Positions 53,783 to 64,000 are shown, numbered from the stretch's first letter. The stretch: DNA of 64,000 nucleotides from Theobroma cacao (GCF_000208745.1 NC_030850.1:982851-1046850), one strand, 5' to 3'. Program-made: numbers and translations. The notes: generated by a model not told the origin, from the sequence alone.

Positions 53783-54526
53783 TATATCTGTCCTTGAAGA
53801 TGAGTATCTAGCAATGGGCTTCATTCGGAATCTGTGCTCTTCACACGTTCACTTCCATCTATCTTTTCCTTTTTGATGACTATCCATCTTTTCTGTTTTC
53901 TTTTTTTCAATAAAATAGTTGTTTTACTTTTTTGTTAGAGAGAAAGTTGTTGCATCCTTAACTAGGATCCATATGGATAGGGTCATCTATTTTGCTCATG
54001 TTATAGTGCGTGCACGGAGAGTAGGGTTTCACAAGGGTCTTTTTTGTATGATAGAACAAGCTTTTAGCTACTCAAATTCTGCCAATATTAATCTCTGGTT
54101 ACGTGAATTACTTTAGATGTTGGGACATGATATGGATAAGATGGAATGGACTTGCATCTGATCTCTGTCACAATCTGTGAACTTAGAAGCATTGTTACGT
54201 ATCATTGGAGGTTTCTTTTCTCACTTTGAGTTCCATTTCCAGATGAGCTCAACTTCATGTTGCTTGTGGACAATCGATGGGCCTGTTGATTTGTGTTAAA
54301 AGTGAGGGTCAGATTTCTTTTCATTGTTAATGCGAAATTCATGATTTCATGCTAAGTGCTACAGACTAACCCCTTTTCTCAATGCTTGAGTAAAAGATTT
54401 TGCACAAGTCAGCCAAGAAATTAGCTGTATCTGAGTAAGCACATGATATAGTCACAAGCGAGTTCATGAAATGCAGTAGCAAAATTATAAAGTACATATC
54501 AAATGCCATGAAAAATGTTTTATTAA

Positions 54527-54805
54527 TAACGGGATCATAACATCTTCCCTGATGTCAGATTTATGGTTTTCCTCTAGAACTATGATATATGAGATTTATG
54601 GCTCATTGTTGAGATCACGACATCTTTTGTTACGTGAGATTTATGATTTTTTGTTGAGATCATAATATCTTCCTTGAGGTAGGATTCATGGTTCTTTGTT
54701 AAGATCATAACATCCTCCCAATACGGGATTCATGGTTCTCCATTGGGACCATGACATCTTCTCAGTTATGGGATTAATGGCTCTTCGGTGGAACCGTGAC
54801 ACTAA
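54527..54805. repeat. Minisatellite, about 5-6 units of about 45-57 bp
   Basis: Repeated motif: GATCATAACATCTTCC, then a short variable part, then GGATTCATGGTTCTTTGTTGA. Successive copies begin near 54530, 54598, 54655, 54702 and 54748 with substitutions (CATCTTTTGTT, TATCTTCCTTG, CATCCTCCCAA, CATCTTCTCAG). It sits only in duplication copy A. Confidence 0.7.
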
Positions 54806-55008
54806 GCTTTGAGCTAAGTGAACATGAGACTTTGCATTTGGTATAATGGTAAATTGGTTGTTGTTTTCAAGCTGTGAAGCTTAACAACAACTCCCCTTTT
54901 TCCGTTGAAAAACATAAAAGAAGCGTTGCATTGGAAGAGAGAGATCCTCAAGTTTTCAATTACTTCAAGTTTGCTGAGGGTGCGGAACAAAAAGCTAATT
55001 TGTACGAG

Positions 55009-55142
55009 ACTAAAAGGATTGGATCTGATTCCATGCCTCTGTTCAAATGGGTTACATTGCTGAACATGGTTTTGCAGGACCACCATTTTTCCTTGCTGCA
55101 ACATGAGACTGAAAGCTTTGGATTGATATGGAGAAGATGGGC
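55009..55142 (+). pseudogene. Fragment of the CCDC90-like gene (exon 4 and flanking intron)
   Basis: The segment GGATTGGATCTGATT-CATGCCTCTG through GCAGGA-CACCATTTTTC and CTGCAACATGAGACTGAAA to GGAGAAGATG matches 60783-60912 of the CCDC90-like gene, including the intron before exon 4. Substitutions destroy the coding frame (TTTGGATTGATATGG for CTTCGGAATGATATA). It shows that the duplicated unit once included the coiled-coil gene, now mostly deleted here. Confidence 0.8.
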
Positions 55143-55144
55143 AT

Positions 55145-56235
55145 AAAGGGTTGCCAATCATCTGAAACATGATGATGATGGACCAGTTAACTCACCGTGG
55201 ACTTGTGAGGCTTGCTCAGAAAAATGGCGGCATATTTCACCTCAATATGGGGTTCTTGCACGTGGTTGCTATATCCAATCCCGAAATGGCTCGCCAGGTT
55301 CTCAAGGTTCAGGATAACATTATTTTTAACAAGCCAGCCACCATAACTATCGGTAATCTCACGTACAATAGGGCTGACAGGGGCGGAGCCTCCTCATGTG
55401 GCCCTCAAATTTTAAAATTTTTTTCATAACATATAAAAATTTTTAAATTTTTTTATATATTCTATTACTTGCTCCTTCAAAATAATATTTTATTAATAAT
55501 TAATATAAATAAAAAATAATAAAATAATTTCATTTATCTCACTCAATTTTAAATTTTTTAATTTATATTATTATTTTTATTTTATTTATTCATATGTTAT
55601 AAATTTTTATAAATATTTTTTTAAATTTCTATAAACCATTAATCATGTTCTTTTTTTTTGTTATGTAATACATAATACCTACCTTCTACTTGTCATATTT
55701 TTTTTATGTTATATAAATTTTATTTTTTATAATTTTAATTTTTAAAAATTAATAAATTATTATATAGTTTTTAAATATAAATTGTAATATTACATTGTTA
55801 TTTAAAATTTCATCAATATATTATTTTATTTTATTAATCTTGAATATATAAAAAAAATTAATTTAAGTATATTTTTTTATATACTTTATATTTTATATTT
55901 AGTTAAAATAAAAAATTTTTAATTATATATATATTTTTAACTATTTATATTTTATAAATTATAAAATTATATTTTTATTATTAATATTTTTATTATTGAT
56001 TGAATTTAATATATTAATTTTTTAAAATTTTTAACTCTTATTTAACTATGTTTACCATCTGTACAATTTAGCTAGCTCCGCCCCGAGGGCCGATATGGCT
56101 TTTTCTCATTACGGACCTTTCTAGAGACAGATGCGTAAGCTCTGCGTAATGAAGCTTTTCAGCAGGAAAAAAGCTGAGTCATGGGAGTCCGTCAGAGATG
56201 AAGTGGAGTCTCTCGTTAAAGCTGTTTGAGCCGGA
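55145..56235 (+). pseudogene. CYP84A (ferulate 5-hydroxylase-like) P450 pseudogene fragment, split by a transposon
   Basis: Two pieces of a CYP84A-type cytochrome P450, the enzyme that directs lignin toward syringyl units. The first, 55145-55377, reads KGLPII, a stop, then NMMMMDQLTHRGLVRLAQ, GFLHVVAISNPEMARQVL and TYNRAD. The second, 56086 to about 56235, resumes RADMAFSHYGPF, a stop where Trp is expected, then RQMRKLCVMKLFSRKKAESW. The N-terminal anchor and everything after about residue 170 of the normal enzyme, including the heme-binding Cys, are absent. Two nonsense changes and an insertion make it dead. It begins directly after the CCDC90-like fragment. Confidence 0.88.
55378..56085. 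mobile_element. hAT-like non-autonomous transposon inserted in the P450 pseudogene, 708 bp
   Basis: The ends are inverted: CAGGGGCGGAGC on the left and GCTCCGCCCCG on the right. They are flanked by AGGGCTGA (55370-55377) and AGGGCCGA (56086-56093), an 8-base target duplication with one mismatch. Because the duplicated bases are P450 codons (RAD), the insertion point is exact. The interior is very AT-rich without an open frame. Eight-base duplications and this end type fit hAT elements. Confidence 0.85.
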
Positions 56236-56462
56236 CCAACGGCGAGTCCACTCATTGCCGTGCCAAAGAAACGCCTGCTTTGTCCACTCTTGAAAACGAA
56301 AGGAAAACCATTTGAGTCTTTGCAACATTTAACAAAGATTGTGTTAAGTTATCAGTATTTTTTAATTAATGTGAAATGGATATAATTAAGAATTGCACAA
56401 CTGAACAATGCCCTTTTTTTTTTTTCATCATTTAAGCCTTATATCTGAAGTTAAAGAGCTCC

Positions 56463-58850
56463 AAAACGACGTCGGAGGCAATCAGAACCTTTTGCTCTCC
56501 GCTTTCCCGACTCTGAGTAAAGATGGCCGATACTGAGTGGAGAGAAAACAACGAGAAAGAATGGAGAGGAGCAGAGAAGAGAAAGGAGAAGAGGAGAAGC
56601 AAAACCAAAACGAAAATGGAAAAGGAAAATCGTGCAAAGGATTTCTTTATTACTCTTCTACTATCAAATCCCAAGATCGCAACCCTCGTTGCATTGGCAT
56701 TCCTCGTTCTCTCCCTCAAGGTCTCTAATTTCTTTACTTTTCCAATTATCTTTCCTCTTCTTAGCAAAAAAGAAAAAATGATTTTGATGAATTATTCGAA
56801 TAATTTCTGATAAAATAAAAAACCCATGTTATATAATTTATTTTTGATATTTACTGATAGTTTGGCTGATTTTGGAGCGGGAACGAGCTATGCTGTTGGA
56901 CAATCTGAGGCTGAAACTTCTAGGGAGAGGCGTGGCCTTGTAGGATTTCATTATGCTTGCGCGGGTTACTCCGTGTATATGAGCAGAAATGAAGGTTCAG
57001 TTGATAAGGAAGAGGATAAACCTGAATTGCCTGCTTGTCTCGGCTTTGAGGTTAAATTCTTCACTTGCCCGTTCTTGTTTAAGCATTAGAGTAGAATGGG
57101 TTTTTGATTTGCTATGCAGGGTGTTATTGGTTGGTTGGTTGGTGGTTGAAGTTTTATGGTGTTTACTTGATTTGAAGAATGGATTTGTTGCAGTTATTTA
57201 CAGAAATCATGAAATACTGGTGCAAATGGAGTATGGTCTATCTGGGCACTTTGGATAACTTTTTGTTGTTTCTGGCTCTAATTGTTGTATGGTTATTACA
57301 AACTGACATGACAGTGGTTTCATTTTTTCAGTTTGTGGCATATAGGAGAACTCCTGCTGCTGGCCCTGCTTCAGCTTCTGCTCATGTTCATCGCAGAGGA
57401 GGTAAAGAAATCTTATATTGCTTTATTTTTCAACAAGGTTCATTTTTAGTCATGACTTTCATTTTAGTCAAGATCTCTAGGAAATACCTATTTGATTAAT
57501 TTTTTGTTTGTTGGCATGGGTTGGTTGCTGTTATAATTCTTGTATTATTTCTAATGAACTGGAAATTCTCCACTCATTGTTGATATAATGTGTGATTGAA
57601 TTAAATAGAGATCGAAATTGTATGTCTCTATGTAGCTTGGGCATCATTTGAAGCCTCCACTCCTGTTACTGCTCGTCCTTTCTTGGACACCACTCACCCA
57701 CCACTACAATAAACCCGTAATGCCTTAAACTATGGTTACACCAACTTGTTGCATCTACAAAGAGTAGTGATTATGTTATGATTTGTCTCTCCAAAATTTG
57801 GTTACATCAACCACAGATCTCATGAGTTTCAACTTTCAACAACTCAATGCAGAAGGTTAAGGATCGTTTAGCCTTTCAGAATTAAATCATTTCCTGTTGC
57901 TTGTTTCCTCATTCTTCATCTATTCACTTTTTGGCTTTCCTTCTGAAGATCGTGATATTCGGCAACCTCGAACTCACAAACCCACACATGCTGTAGGGGA
58001 TGACTTCCTGCACAGGCAAGTAAAATGATTTGAATTGTTAATAGATGTCTGCCTTTTTGTCTTGTTTTTTCTTACAACAACATGACCTTGATGATGGACT
58101 AATCGATCATACTCTGAATGCAGGTTTACAAGGAATGCAAACCTTGTTGCCTCAGGGGTAGCCAAGAACATGCGTAGAGTGGGGAACTACATGAAAGAGA
58201 CCGTAGATGATATTCTATTCCCGTACTGAAAGCGACCTAAGTGATCTATCTGTCCTGAATATTTGAAGACAAGTAGCTAGCAGTAATGGGCTTCATTCGG
58301 AATCTGTGGTCTTCACGAAATCACTTCCGTGCATCTTTTCATTTTATTTTTTCAATCAAATAGTTGTCTTACTGTGAGTTAGACAGAGACTTGTTTCACC
58401 CTTATCTATGATCCGTATGGATAGGGTCATCTATTTTGATCATGTTATCGAGCCTGCATGGAGAGTAGGGGTTGACAAGGGTCTTCTTTGTATGATAGAA
58501 CAAGCTTTTAGCTATTCAAAATTCTGCCAATATCAATTCGATATTACATTTTTGTTCAGCGTCCTTATGGTCAGTAATTTTAATCTGTGTTTACTAGAAT
58601 TGCTTTAGATGTTGGGACAGGATATGGATAAAGTAAAAGATGGAATAGACTTGTGTCTGTTCTCTGTAGCAATCACCATAACTTAGAAGCATCGTGACGT
58701 ATCGTCGGAGGTTTTCTTTCTCACTTTGAATTCCATTTCCAGACGAGTCTTTCTTCATGTTGCTTGTGGACAATCGAGGGTTCTTTTCAATCTTGAGGGT
58801 AAAGAGGTTCTTCAAGTGTTCAATCAGTTCATGTTTGCTTAGGGTGCGGA
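56463..58850 (+). repeat. Segmental duplication, copy B (partner 52123-54990)
   Basis: Right-hand copy of the duplicated block, holding copy B of the small membrane-protein gene and shared downstream DNA up to the GGGTGCGGAAC phrase near 58850. After that comes the promoter of the intact CCDC90-like gene. Relative to copy A it has an extra insertion near 58538-58575 and lacks the minisatellite. Confidence 0.8.
56523..58229 (+). pseudogene. Unrecognised small membrane-protein gene, copy B (probable frameshift and lost C-terminus)
   Basis: Function unknown. Exon 1 (56523-56720) is well formed: a highly charged, Lys/Arg/Glu-rich start followed by a membrane segment (KIATLVALAFLVLSLK). Later exons are 57332-57401, 57949-58015 and 58124-58229, with the same conserved THKPTHAVGDDFL and GNYMKETVDDILF as copy A. 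Exon 2 is the problem. The acceptor at 56877 keeps phase and reads RERAMLDNLRLKL, parallel to copy A, but about one base is missing near 56920 and the frame runs into TAG. The alternative acceptor at 56860 fits the rest of exon 2 but not exon 1. The last codons are also cut, with TGA where copy A has CGA. It may be a pseudogene or need an unusual splice choice. Confidence 0.55.
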
Positions 58851-58859
58851 ACAAGTCCA

Positions 58860-59425
58860 AAGAGTTGGAAACCCCTCGACACGTTTCTTAAACAGTCACC
58901 ATCCGCCATTTTTACCGTACAAAATTCTTCACTGTCGGGAAAGTAAAAAGGATAATGGAAAATTGCACGTTGGGAGCCTTTCTTTGGTTTTTTACTAATT
59001 TTGGACCGTTGTTTTTATATTGGAAAGTCAAACATTTCCTTTCCTTCGAATTAACAGCGAAGAAGCAACCGCGAAATCTCTCCCTCCATTTCCCGAGAGA
59101 AGAGCTGGCTTAGCTTACCATCCCAATTCGGCAATTACCCATCACCATTCAGCGAGCAATGCCCATTAATTAACTCTTTGGCTGCACAAAATCCTATCCT
59201 ATCGCTTATCCATCCCCATTTTTGTCTCCACTTTTCTCTTCTACCCCCAAGCAGGTAGCGCTTATTTTCCTTTTTTTTCTCTCTCTTTTTTTTATGTATA
59301 CCAAATGTTCTTAAAACTAACCCAAGCTTTCATTTTTCCTCTTCAGATTTGTGGAAAGATTGGTGGAAGAGCAAGGGTTTAAATTTGATTTTTTTTTCTT
59401 TTTTTCTGAATACATTTCGAATTTA
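58860..59425. other. Promoter and leader of the CCDC90-like gene
   Basis: About 560 bases between the duplicated block and the CCDC90-like start. The DNA from 59050 to 59280 is CT-rich and leader-like. A CCAAGCAGGTAGCG site at about 59250 and an acceptor-like TCTTCAG near 59345 suggest a leader intron (about 59255-59346). No other gene is seen. Confidence 0.35.
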
Positions 59426-61479
59426 ATGGCCGCAGTGGCCGCTTGTAAACGCGTGGGTCAAATTGGAACGACTTTGGGGATGATAGGAGGAGTTTCCAGA
59501 TTTAGAGGATTTGTTACTCCGATCGTTGTGTCCCCTCTTGATACGGCGGCATTTCCTTCCTCGGGGATTCGATTATCAGCTTCTTCTGCTTCATTTTCAC
59601 GATGCAGGCAGATGTCTCAGCTCGTTAAATCTAATGGAAAGCGATTGTTTCTCGTCGACACCTTAGCTTTGGTATTACAAACTAATCTCGTTTTGAGAAT
59701 TGTGGGTTCTAAGTTTTATTGGATTAACTTTTAGAATGTGATGACATGATACGGTGCATTATGCTTAGGTTAGGAGATTGGAGGCGGAAGGTCTGCCTTC
59801 CAAACAAGCCGAGGCGATAACAGCAGCCATAACCGAAGTTTTGAATGACAGCTTGGAAAATGTGTCTCTTTCGGTTGTTTCCAAGGCTGAGATGCAGAAA
59901 GTAAGGTCTTTTTTTCTTCTTTAATGTTTTATTACAATGCAAAATTCACTTTTGTTAGTTTAATACAAGGCCAAGGCGGTTCATATGAGTTGAAGATGGT
60001 CTTTTTAGTTGCTTTTGCTGAATTTTATTCCTGTTATTTTACCCCCTAATAGGGTGTCCTTGTTTTCTGACTTGGTAGAGTGAAATGATTCAAGAATCCA
60101 ATCTGTCCAAGCTCAAATCAGATGTTCACAGCTCTCAGGTACTTACCAGTTCTGTACATCGATTGTTGGAAAAGGTTTTTGTGGATTTATTGATTTCACA
60201 GTTGTTTTAAGTTTATTGATTGAGGAAGCCCAATTTTTGTCACCTTGCGAATTGCTATAGACAGTGTTAACATATCTAGGCCCCTCTTCATGCTGCAATA
60301 GGTCGTTTTGGAACTCCCAAACTTGCTTTCATCTAACATTCGATTGCTTGAATAGGGGAGACAATGAATGATGGTCTATGATCTTAGCATTGCAAGAAAC
60401 CACCGTTTTACTCTGGTGCTCATTTTTAGGTAGCACGAAATTGTTTCAATAGGTTTATTAATAAAGAGTAATGCATATTTATCTTCCCCTTCATTTTGAG
60501 TCAACATGAATAGAACAATGCCATACTAAGGATTGTTGCCAGATTTTCAAAGTTTAGTCAGTTGATGCTCTGTTCTGGCAGAAACAGGAGAGTTTCAGTT
60601 GTTTCTGTTTATCATCCTCTTCCTGCTGCTCTACTCATAAAAAATTCAACTATCAACATTATCAGTCTTTCCTTTGTTGTTATTTATCCAAAATCTCTTG
60701 AGAACTAATCTTTAGGGAAAAAGGAACAGAATTGCAATCTCAATTTTTGAGTATTTTAAACAATTCTCATTATGCTGACCAAGGATTGGATCTGATTTCA
60801 TGCCTCTGTCTGTTTAAATGGGTTATTTTTCTGAACAATAAGTTATGCAGGAGAACCATTTTTCTTTACTGCAACATGAGACTGAAAAACTTCGGAATGA
60901 TATAGAGAAGATGCGCAGTGAATTGAGGTCTGGTTTTTGGGTTACCATTCATTCATATATGTGTGTTACCATTTGAATATCTAATTTCTGTTATGATCAC
61001 CCCCGTTATAGAGAAATTGGTTGTAATGCAGATATGAAATTGACAAAGTCACTGCAGGGCAACGATTGGATTTGAATCTTGAAAGAGGGTAAGAAAGTGA
61101 AGAATGCATTTTTCTTATTTTCCAGGCTTGCCATACATTTCTGTTCCCATTACATCCCCCTGAAACAGTCTAATATCTTTGTGGTTTATGAGAAGTGCAG
61201 GAGAATACGAGATGAGCTAACAAATCAGACTGCTGAAACATCTAACCTCACTAACAAACTTGATCGGGTTAGTATTACAAATGAATGAGAAATCATTTGC
61301 TTTAATTGATTGAACTGATGACATTTGTTCTTTTCTACTTCCTATTCTACAATTTTCAGGAAATTCATGCATTAAAGGCTCAATTGGAAGCTGCAAAATA
61401 TGACTTGATAAAATACTGCATAGGGACACTTGTTTCCATATCTGCTGTTGGTCTAGCTATTGTTCGTATGCTAATGTAA
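59426..61479 (+). CDS. CCDC90 / FMP32 / MCUR1-like mitochondrial coiled-coil membrane protein (DUF1640)
   Basis: Seven exons: 59426-59671, 59769-59900, 60079-60138, 60851-60927, 61032-61088, 61201-61267 and 61360-61479, total 252 residues. The N-terminus (MAAVAACKRVGQ...) is basic, hydroxylated and poor in acids, fitting a mitochondrial presequence. The family core follows: FLVDTLALVRRLEAEGLPSK and ITAAITEVLNDSLENVS. A long coiled coil comes next (LLQHETEKLRNDIEKM, RLDLNLERGRIRDEL, LTNKLDREIHALKAQLEAAK), and a single C-terminal membrane segment (YCIGTLVSISAVGLAIV) anchors it in the inner membrane. Relatives act in calcium-uniporter regulation or respiratory-complex assembly. The in-frame extension upstream of 59426 is not preferred, because it lacks presequence features and contains a Phe run. 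Confidence 0.93.
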
Positions 61480-64000
61480 ACATGTAATGTCAGCATAACC
61501 CCTTCTGGGGGAAAGAAGTAGCTCTCCTTTTTTCTTCTTTTTAAATGGAAAATAGCTCATTTTTTGTGAAGCTATTGCTTGTACCACTTCGACTTAGCTT
61601 GGCATAGCTCAAGTGATTAGGATGGGTGAGAGGGTTTGGGTAGAGACATCAAGTCTGAGCCTTATAGCTCTCCTCTTGTATAACGAAGTAAAATAATATA
61701 CTGAGGCTGTTGTATGTTTAAAATTTTTGAAGAAATGAAAGAAAAGTTCAATCTTATGACTAGCTGCTTTCAATTCCTCATTCAGCCTTTCTTTTCCTTG
61801 TAATCTTAGCCTGTACTCTTGCATGCTTGAGAGATGAGAGGGGATGAAAGAAAGAAACCTGAAGAGCTGAAAACAGGAAAAAGGATATCTATATGTACTC
61901 CTACTAGGATACCAATGTCATTCTTTGATATCTCCAGGATCCCTGGATGGAAGAGTTGTTGGTTTGTCAACACATAGATTTTTCCTTTTTGCCCCCTCAT
62001 TTCCATTGCTTTATTATGCATTGATTGATTCCGTTAAATAGAAGGATCCATTCACCTAATCTTTTTTTTGAATGCAACGGGGTGGGAGATATTGCTACAA
62101 ACAGAGGTGTTAGAAATTGCAATTTACGCCAAAATCCAGCTATAGTTTCCTCTCTTTTTTGTCTTATATCAAGCTACAACTCCCTCACCCTTTGTGCTCG
62201 ATTGTCATGTTCCCTTGTCAAATTCTGGGTTCATTGCCAGTAATTTAGAAGCCTCTAGCTTCTCCTTCGGTTCTTCCACAAGAAATAAAATCCAAGTAGT
62301 TTAAGTCTTGACAAATACCACTTTGAGAGGTTTACCTAATAAGTGTTCCAGCCCTGCCTAACCATATGATCTACCCCTCACCTCCTACATTTTCAGCTCT
62401 CTGCCACAATTTCTCCCATCTCCCTTTGTCCTCGTAAGTATTACATAATGAAAGGAAGAAAAATTTTTTGTGCGTGATTTGGATTGAGCAATGGTCCATC
62501 TGTATGGAGGTTTCTAAACAGTTTGTTTGAGTTCCAAACTGCCATGTTTCATTATCTTGTTCTTTTTTAGAGACCCACCCAACTCCACGAGATAGAAAAT
62601 AATGATTGGTCTTGTCATACTTATTAAATATGATATCTCATCTTATATCGGATGTAAATGTAATTATTGAGAACTAGAATTTAATCTAGTAAGTCTTATC
62701 AATTGCAGTTCATTATTTGTACAGATCACCAGTGATGCGGTCCCTCAAAGTCAAATTCTATAATAGCTCTCTCTTAATGATTTCACGTAAAAAACTTGAT
62801 TATTTTTTATGATTTGTAGTATTCCTTTGTTAATGTGTCCACATGACACTGTCAATTATTACTAGTAGCTTAAATTTAAATTTCTAAAACCATGTGATTT
62901 AAACTCAAATTATTGAATTAATGCTATTTAGACTTGGATCAAACCGTTTGGTTTAGACTTGAAAAATTAATGAATCAATAATTCTTGAACCGGAATCGTT
63001 ATATTAGACCAATAATTGAAATCTTACTTGTGCAGGGAGAAACTCATCCTGAATCTGATTTGCTTTGGTGGGTTTGGAGTTCTGGTCAGCACGTTTCTCC
63101 CATAATTCCTTGCTGTGATCTATAGATATTGGTTATAGAAAGCTTGCTGCATGCTTAAAAAAGCTTCATTAAAATCAAAGAAACTCCAAATTACAAAAAT
63201 AAAAAATAAAAAAAATTCAGAGGAAGTGATACTGACTAAACTCTTAAACAGTCCTTGTTGCATTCAATCCTATAGCTTCAGCCTGAGCCAAAGAATCGAC
63301 TTGTCTCTCATAAAGTGAATATATCATGCCTTACAATATTATTACTTAATTGAGATATCTTCAAGAAGACATTTTAACCATTAAAATCTAAAATTTCATT
63401 TTAAAAATCTCGAATTTAAATCTTATTGTCCGATATCACATTAATCGATTAATTGATTAATTTTTGCTGTTTACAATCTTCCAAGATTAGTCAAAGTTCA
63501 TAAGAAGAGAATGAATCAATCAATGTGGTTGGCAATACACACACACACATATATACATACATACATACAAACATACATACATAAATATATATATACATAT
63601 ATAAAATATTATATTATATTATATTATATATTTATATAATATATATATTTTTATATCACCTACCTACATATTAAACAACAAGAAATTAGTATTATTTTTT
63701 TTATCACATGTTTTGTATTTTTTTATTGAAAGGTAAAGAGAGTTACGACATTAAAATTAAAAGTAATATAAATTTACGGCTTAGTAAAAAAGTTCGCCTT
63801 TCTGAAAACACGTTTTAGACTTACGAAATTATCAATAATCGAGAAATCAAGGGAGTGGTTGCCAAAATTACAAAGCATATGCAGAGTAAGAGAGAATCTG
63901 AAATGGTCAACACTGAAATTATGTCTCTCTATTTTTAATAAAATTGAAGATTCGAATATGGCAAAAAAGAAAGAAGCAATATATATATATATATATATAT
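61480..64000. other. Right-hand intergenic region with microsatellites
   Basis: 3' untranslated region of the CCDC90-like gene, then AT-rich DNA. Simple repeats: (AC)n(AT)n(ACAT)n at 63537-63605, an AT tract to about 63650, and (AT)n from 63980 to the window end. A less AT-rich patch at 63028-63119 has splice-like borders (see findings). No gene is established. Confidence 0.4.
63537..63650. repeat. Compound microsatellite (AC/AT/ACAT)
   Basis: Runs of ACACACACAC, ATACATACATAC and ATATATATA follow one another, ending in TATATTATATTATAT. Low-complexity DNA; no coding potential. Confidence 0.85.

Larger units (their letters stand above)
52123..54990 (+). repeat. Segmental duplication, copy A (partner 56463-58850)
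   Basis: Both copies start near an ACGACGTCGGAG phrase. They share exons, introns and downstream flanks, for example GATAGGGTCATCTATTTTG, GTATGATAGAACAAGCTTTTAGCTA and TTTGCT-AGGGTGCGGAAC. Copy A contains extra DNA at about 54250-54930, including the minisatellite. The high match in intron sequence indicates a fairly recent tandem duplication. Confidence 0.8.

Noticed and set aside
54874..55146. 90-codon plus-strand open frame
   Set aside because: It spans duplicated non-coding DNA and the CCDC90-like exon relic in a non-native frame; its apparent coding potential comes from the relic.
59351..59425. Upstream extension of the CCDC90-like start
   Set aside because: The frame is open, but it contains a Phe run and acidic residues unlike a mitochondrial presequence. 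The ATG at 59426 gives a typical presequence.

Overview
This is a plant nuclear genome segment, most likely from a eudicot and probably a rosid. The genes are split by many short AT-rich GT-AG introns. The gene families are plant-specific, including a chloroplast aldolase with a transit peptide, a double B-box protein, a pectin methylesterase and a CYP84A (ferulate 5-hydroxylase) relic. Intergenic DNA is AT-rich and carries small non-autonomous transposons. I rebuilt gene models by hand from homology, splice sites and phase. The exon sums close in frame for every gene given as complete. No species can be named from the sequence alone.

Layout. 1-1896 (-): 5' half of a kinesin-7 motor gene, cut by the window edge. 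8792-9612 (+): glyoxalase/VOC-family protein. 12484-about 14.45 kb (+): BBX18/19-type double B-box protein. 15777-19780 (+): S28 prolyl-carboxypeptidase-like serine protease. 20706-22540 (-): chloroplast fructose-bisphosphate aldolase. 24116-25967 (-): CPP1-like J-like membrane protein (DUF3353). 26942-27014 (+): tRNA-Glu(CTC), followed by an inverted-repeat element, a LINE scrap and a tRNA-Glu pseudogene. 29602-31041 (+): pectinesterase. 31570-34891 (-): PHAF1/UPF0183. 35-38.5 kb: AT-rich DNA with a tandem array of about 180 bp units. 38502-45896 (+): a 1443-residue PHD-SWIB-Plus3-GYF-CCCH chromatin protein of the NERD type. 46540-51379 (+): TMCO4-like DUF726 alpha/beta hydrolase. 52.1-58.8 kb: a segmental duplication holding two damaged copies of an unrecognised membrane-protein gene. 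Between the copies lie a minisatellite, a fragment of the downstream coiled-coil gene and a CYP84A pseudogene split by a hAT-like element. 59426-61479 (+): CCDC90/FMP32-like mitochondrial coiled-coil protein. 61.5-64 kb: AT-rich DNA with microsatellites.

How the genes relate. This is not an operon or a pathway cluster; neighbours serve unrelated functions. The gene content resembles conserved collinear blocks I recall from Arabidopsis (kinesin/BBX/aldolase, and DUF3353/UPF0183/CCCH), so most of the window looks like an ordinary conserved euchromatic block. The unusual material is in detail: a textbook U12-type AT-AC intron in the CCCH gene, a mitochondrial rRNA insertion in another intron of that gene, WG-rich motifs in its tail, GC-AG introns kept in both duplicate genes, and the rearranged 52-59 kb interval. 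I found no convincing undescribed multi-gene system.
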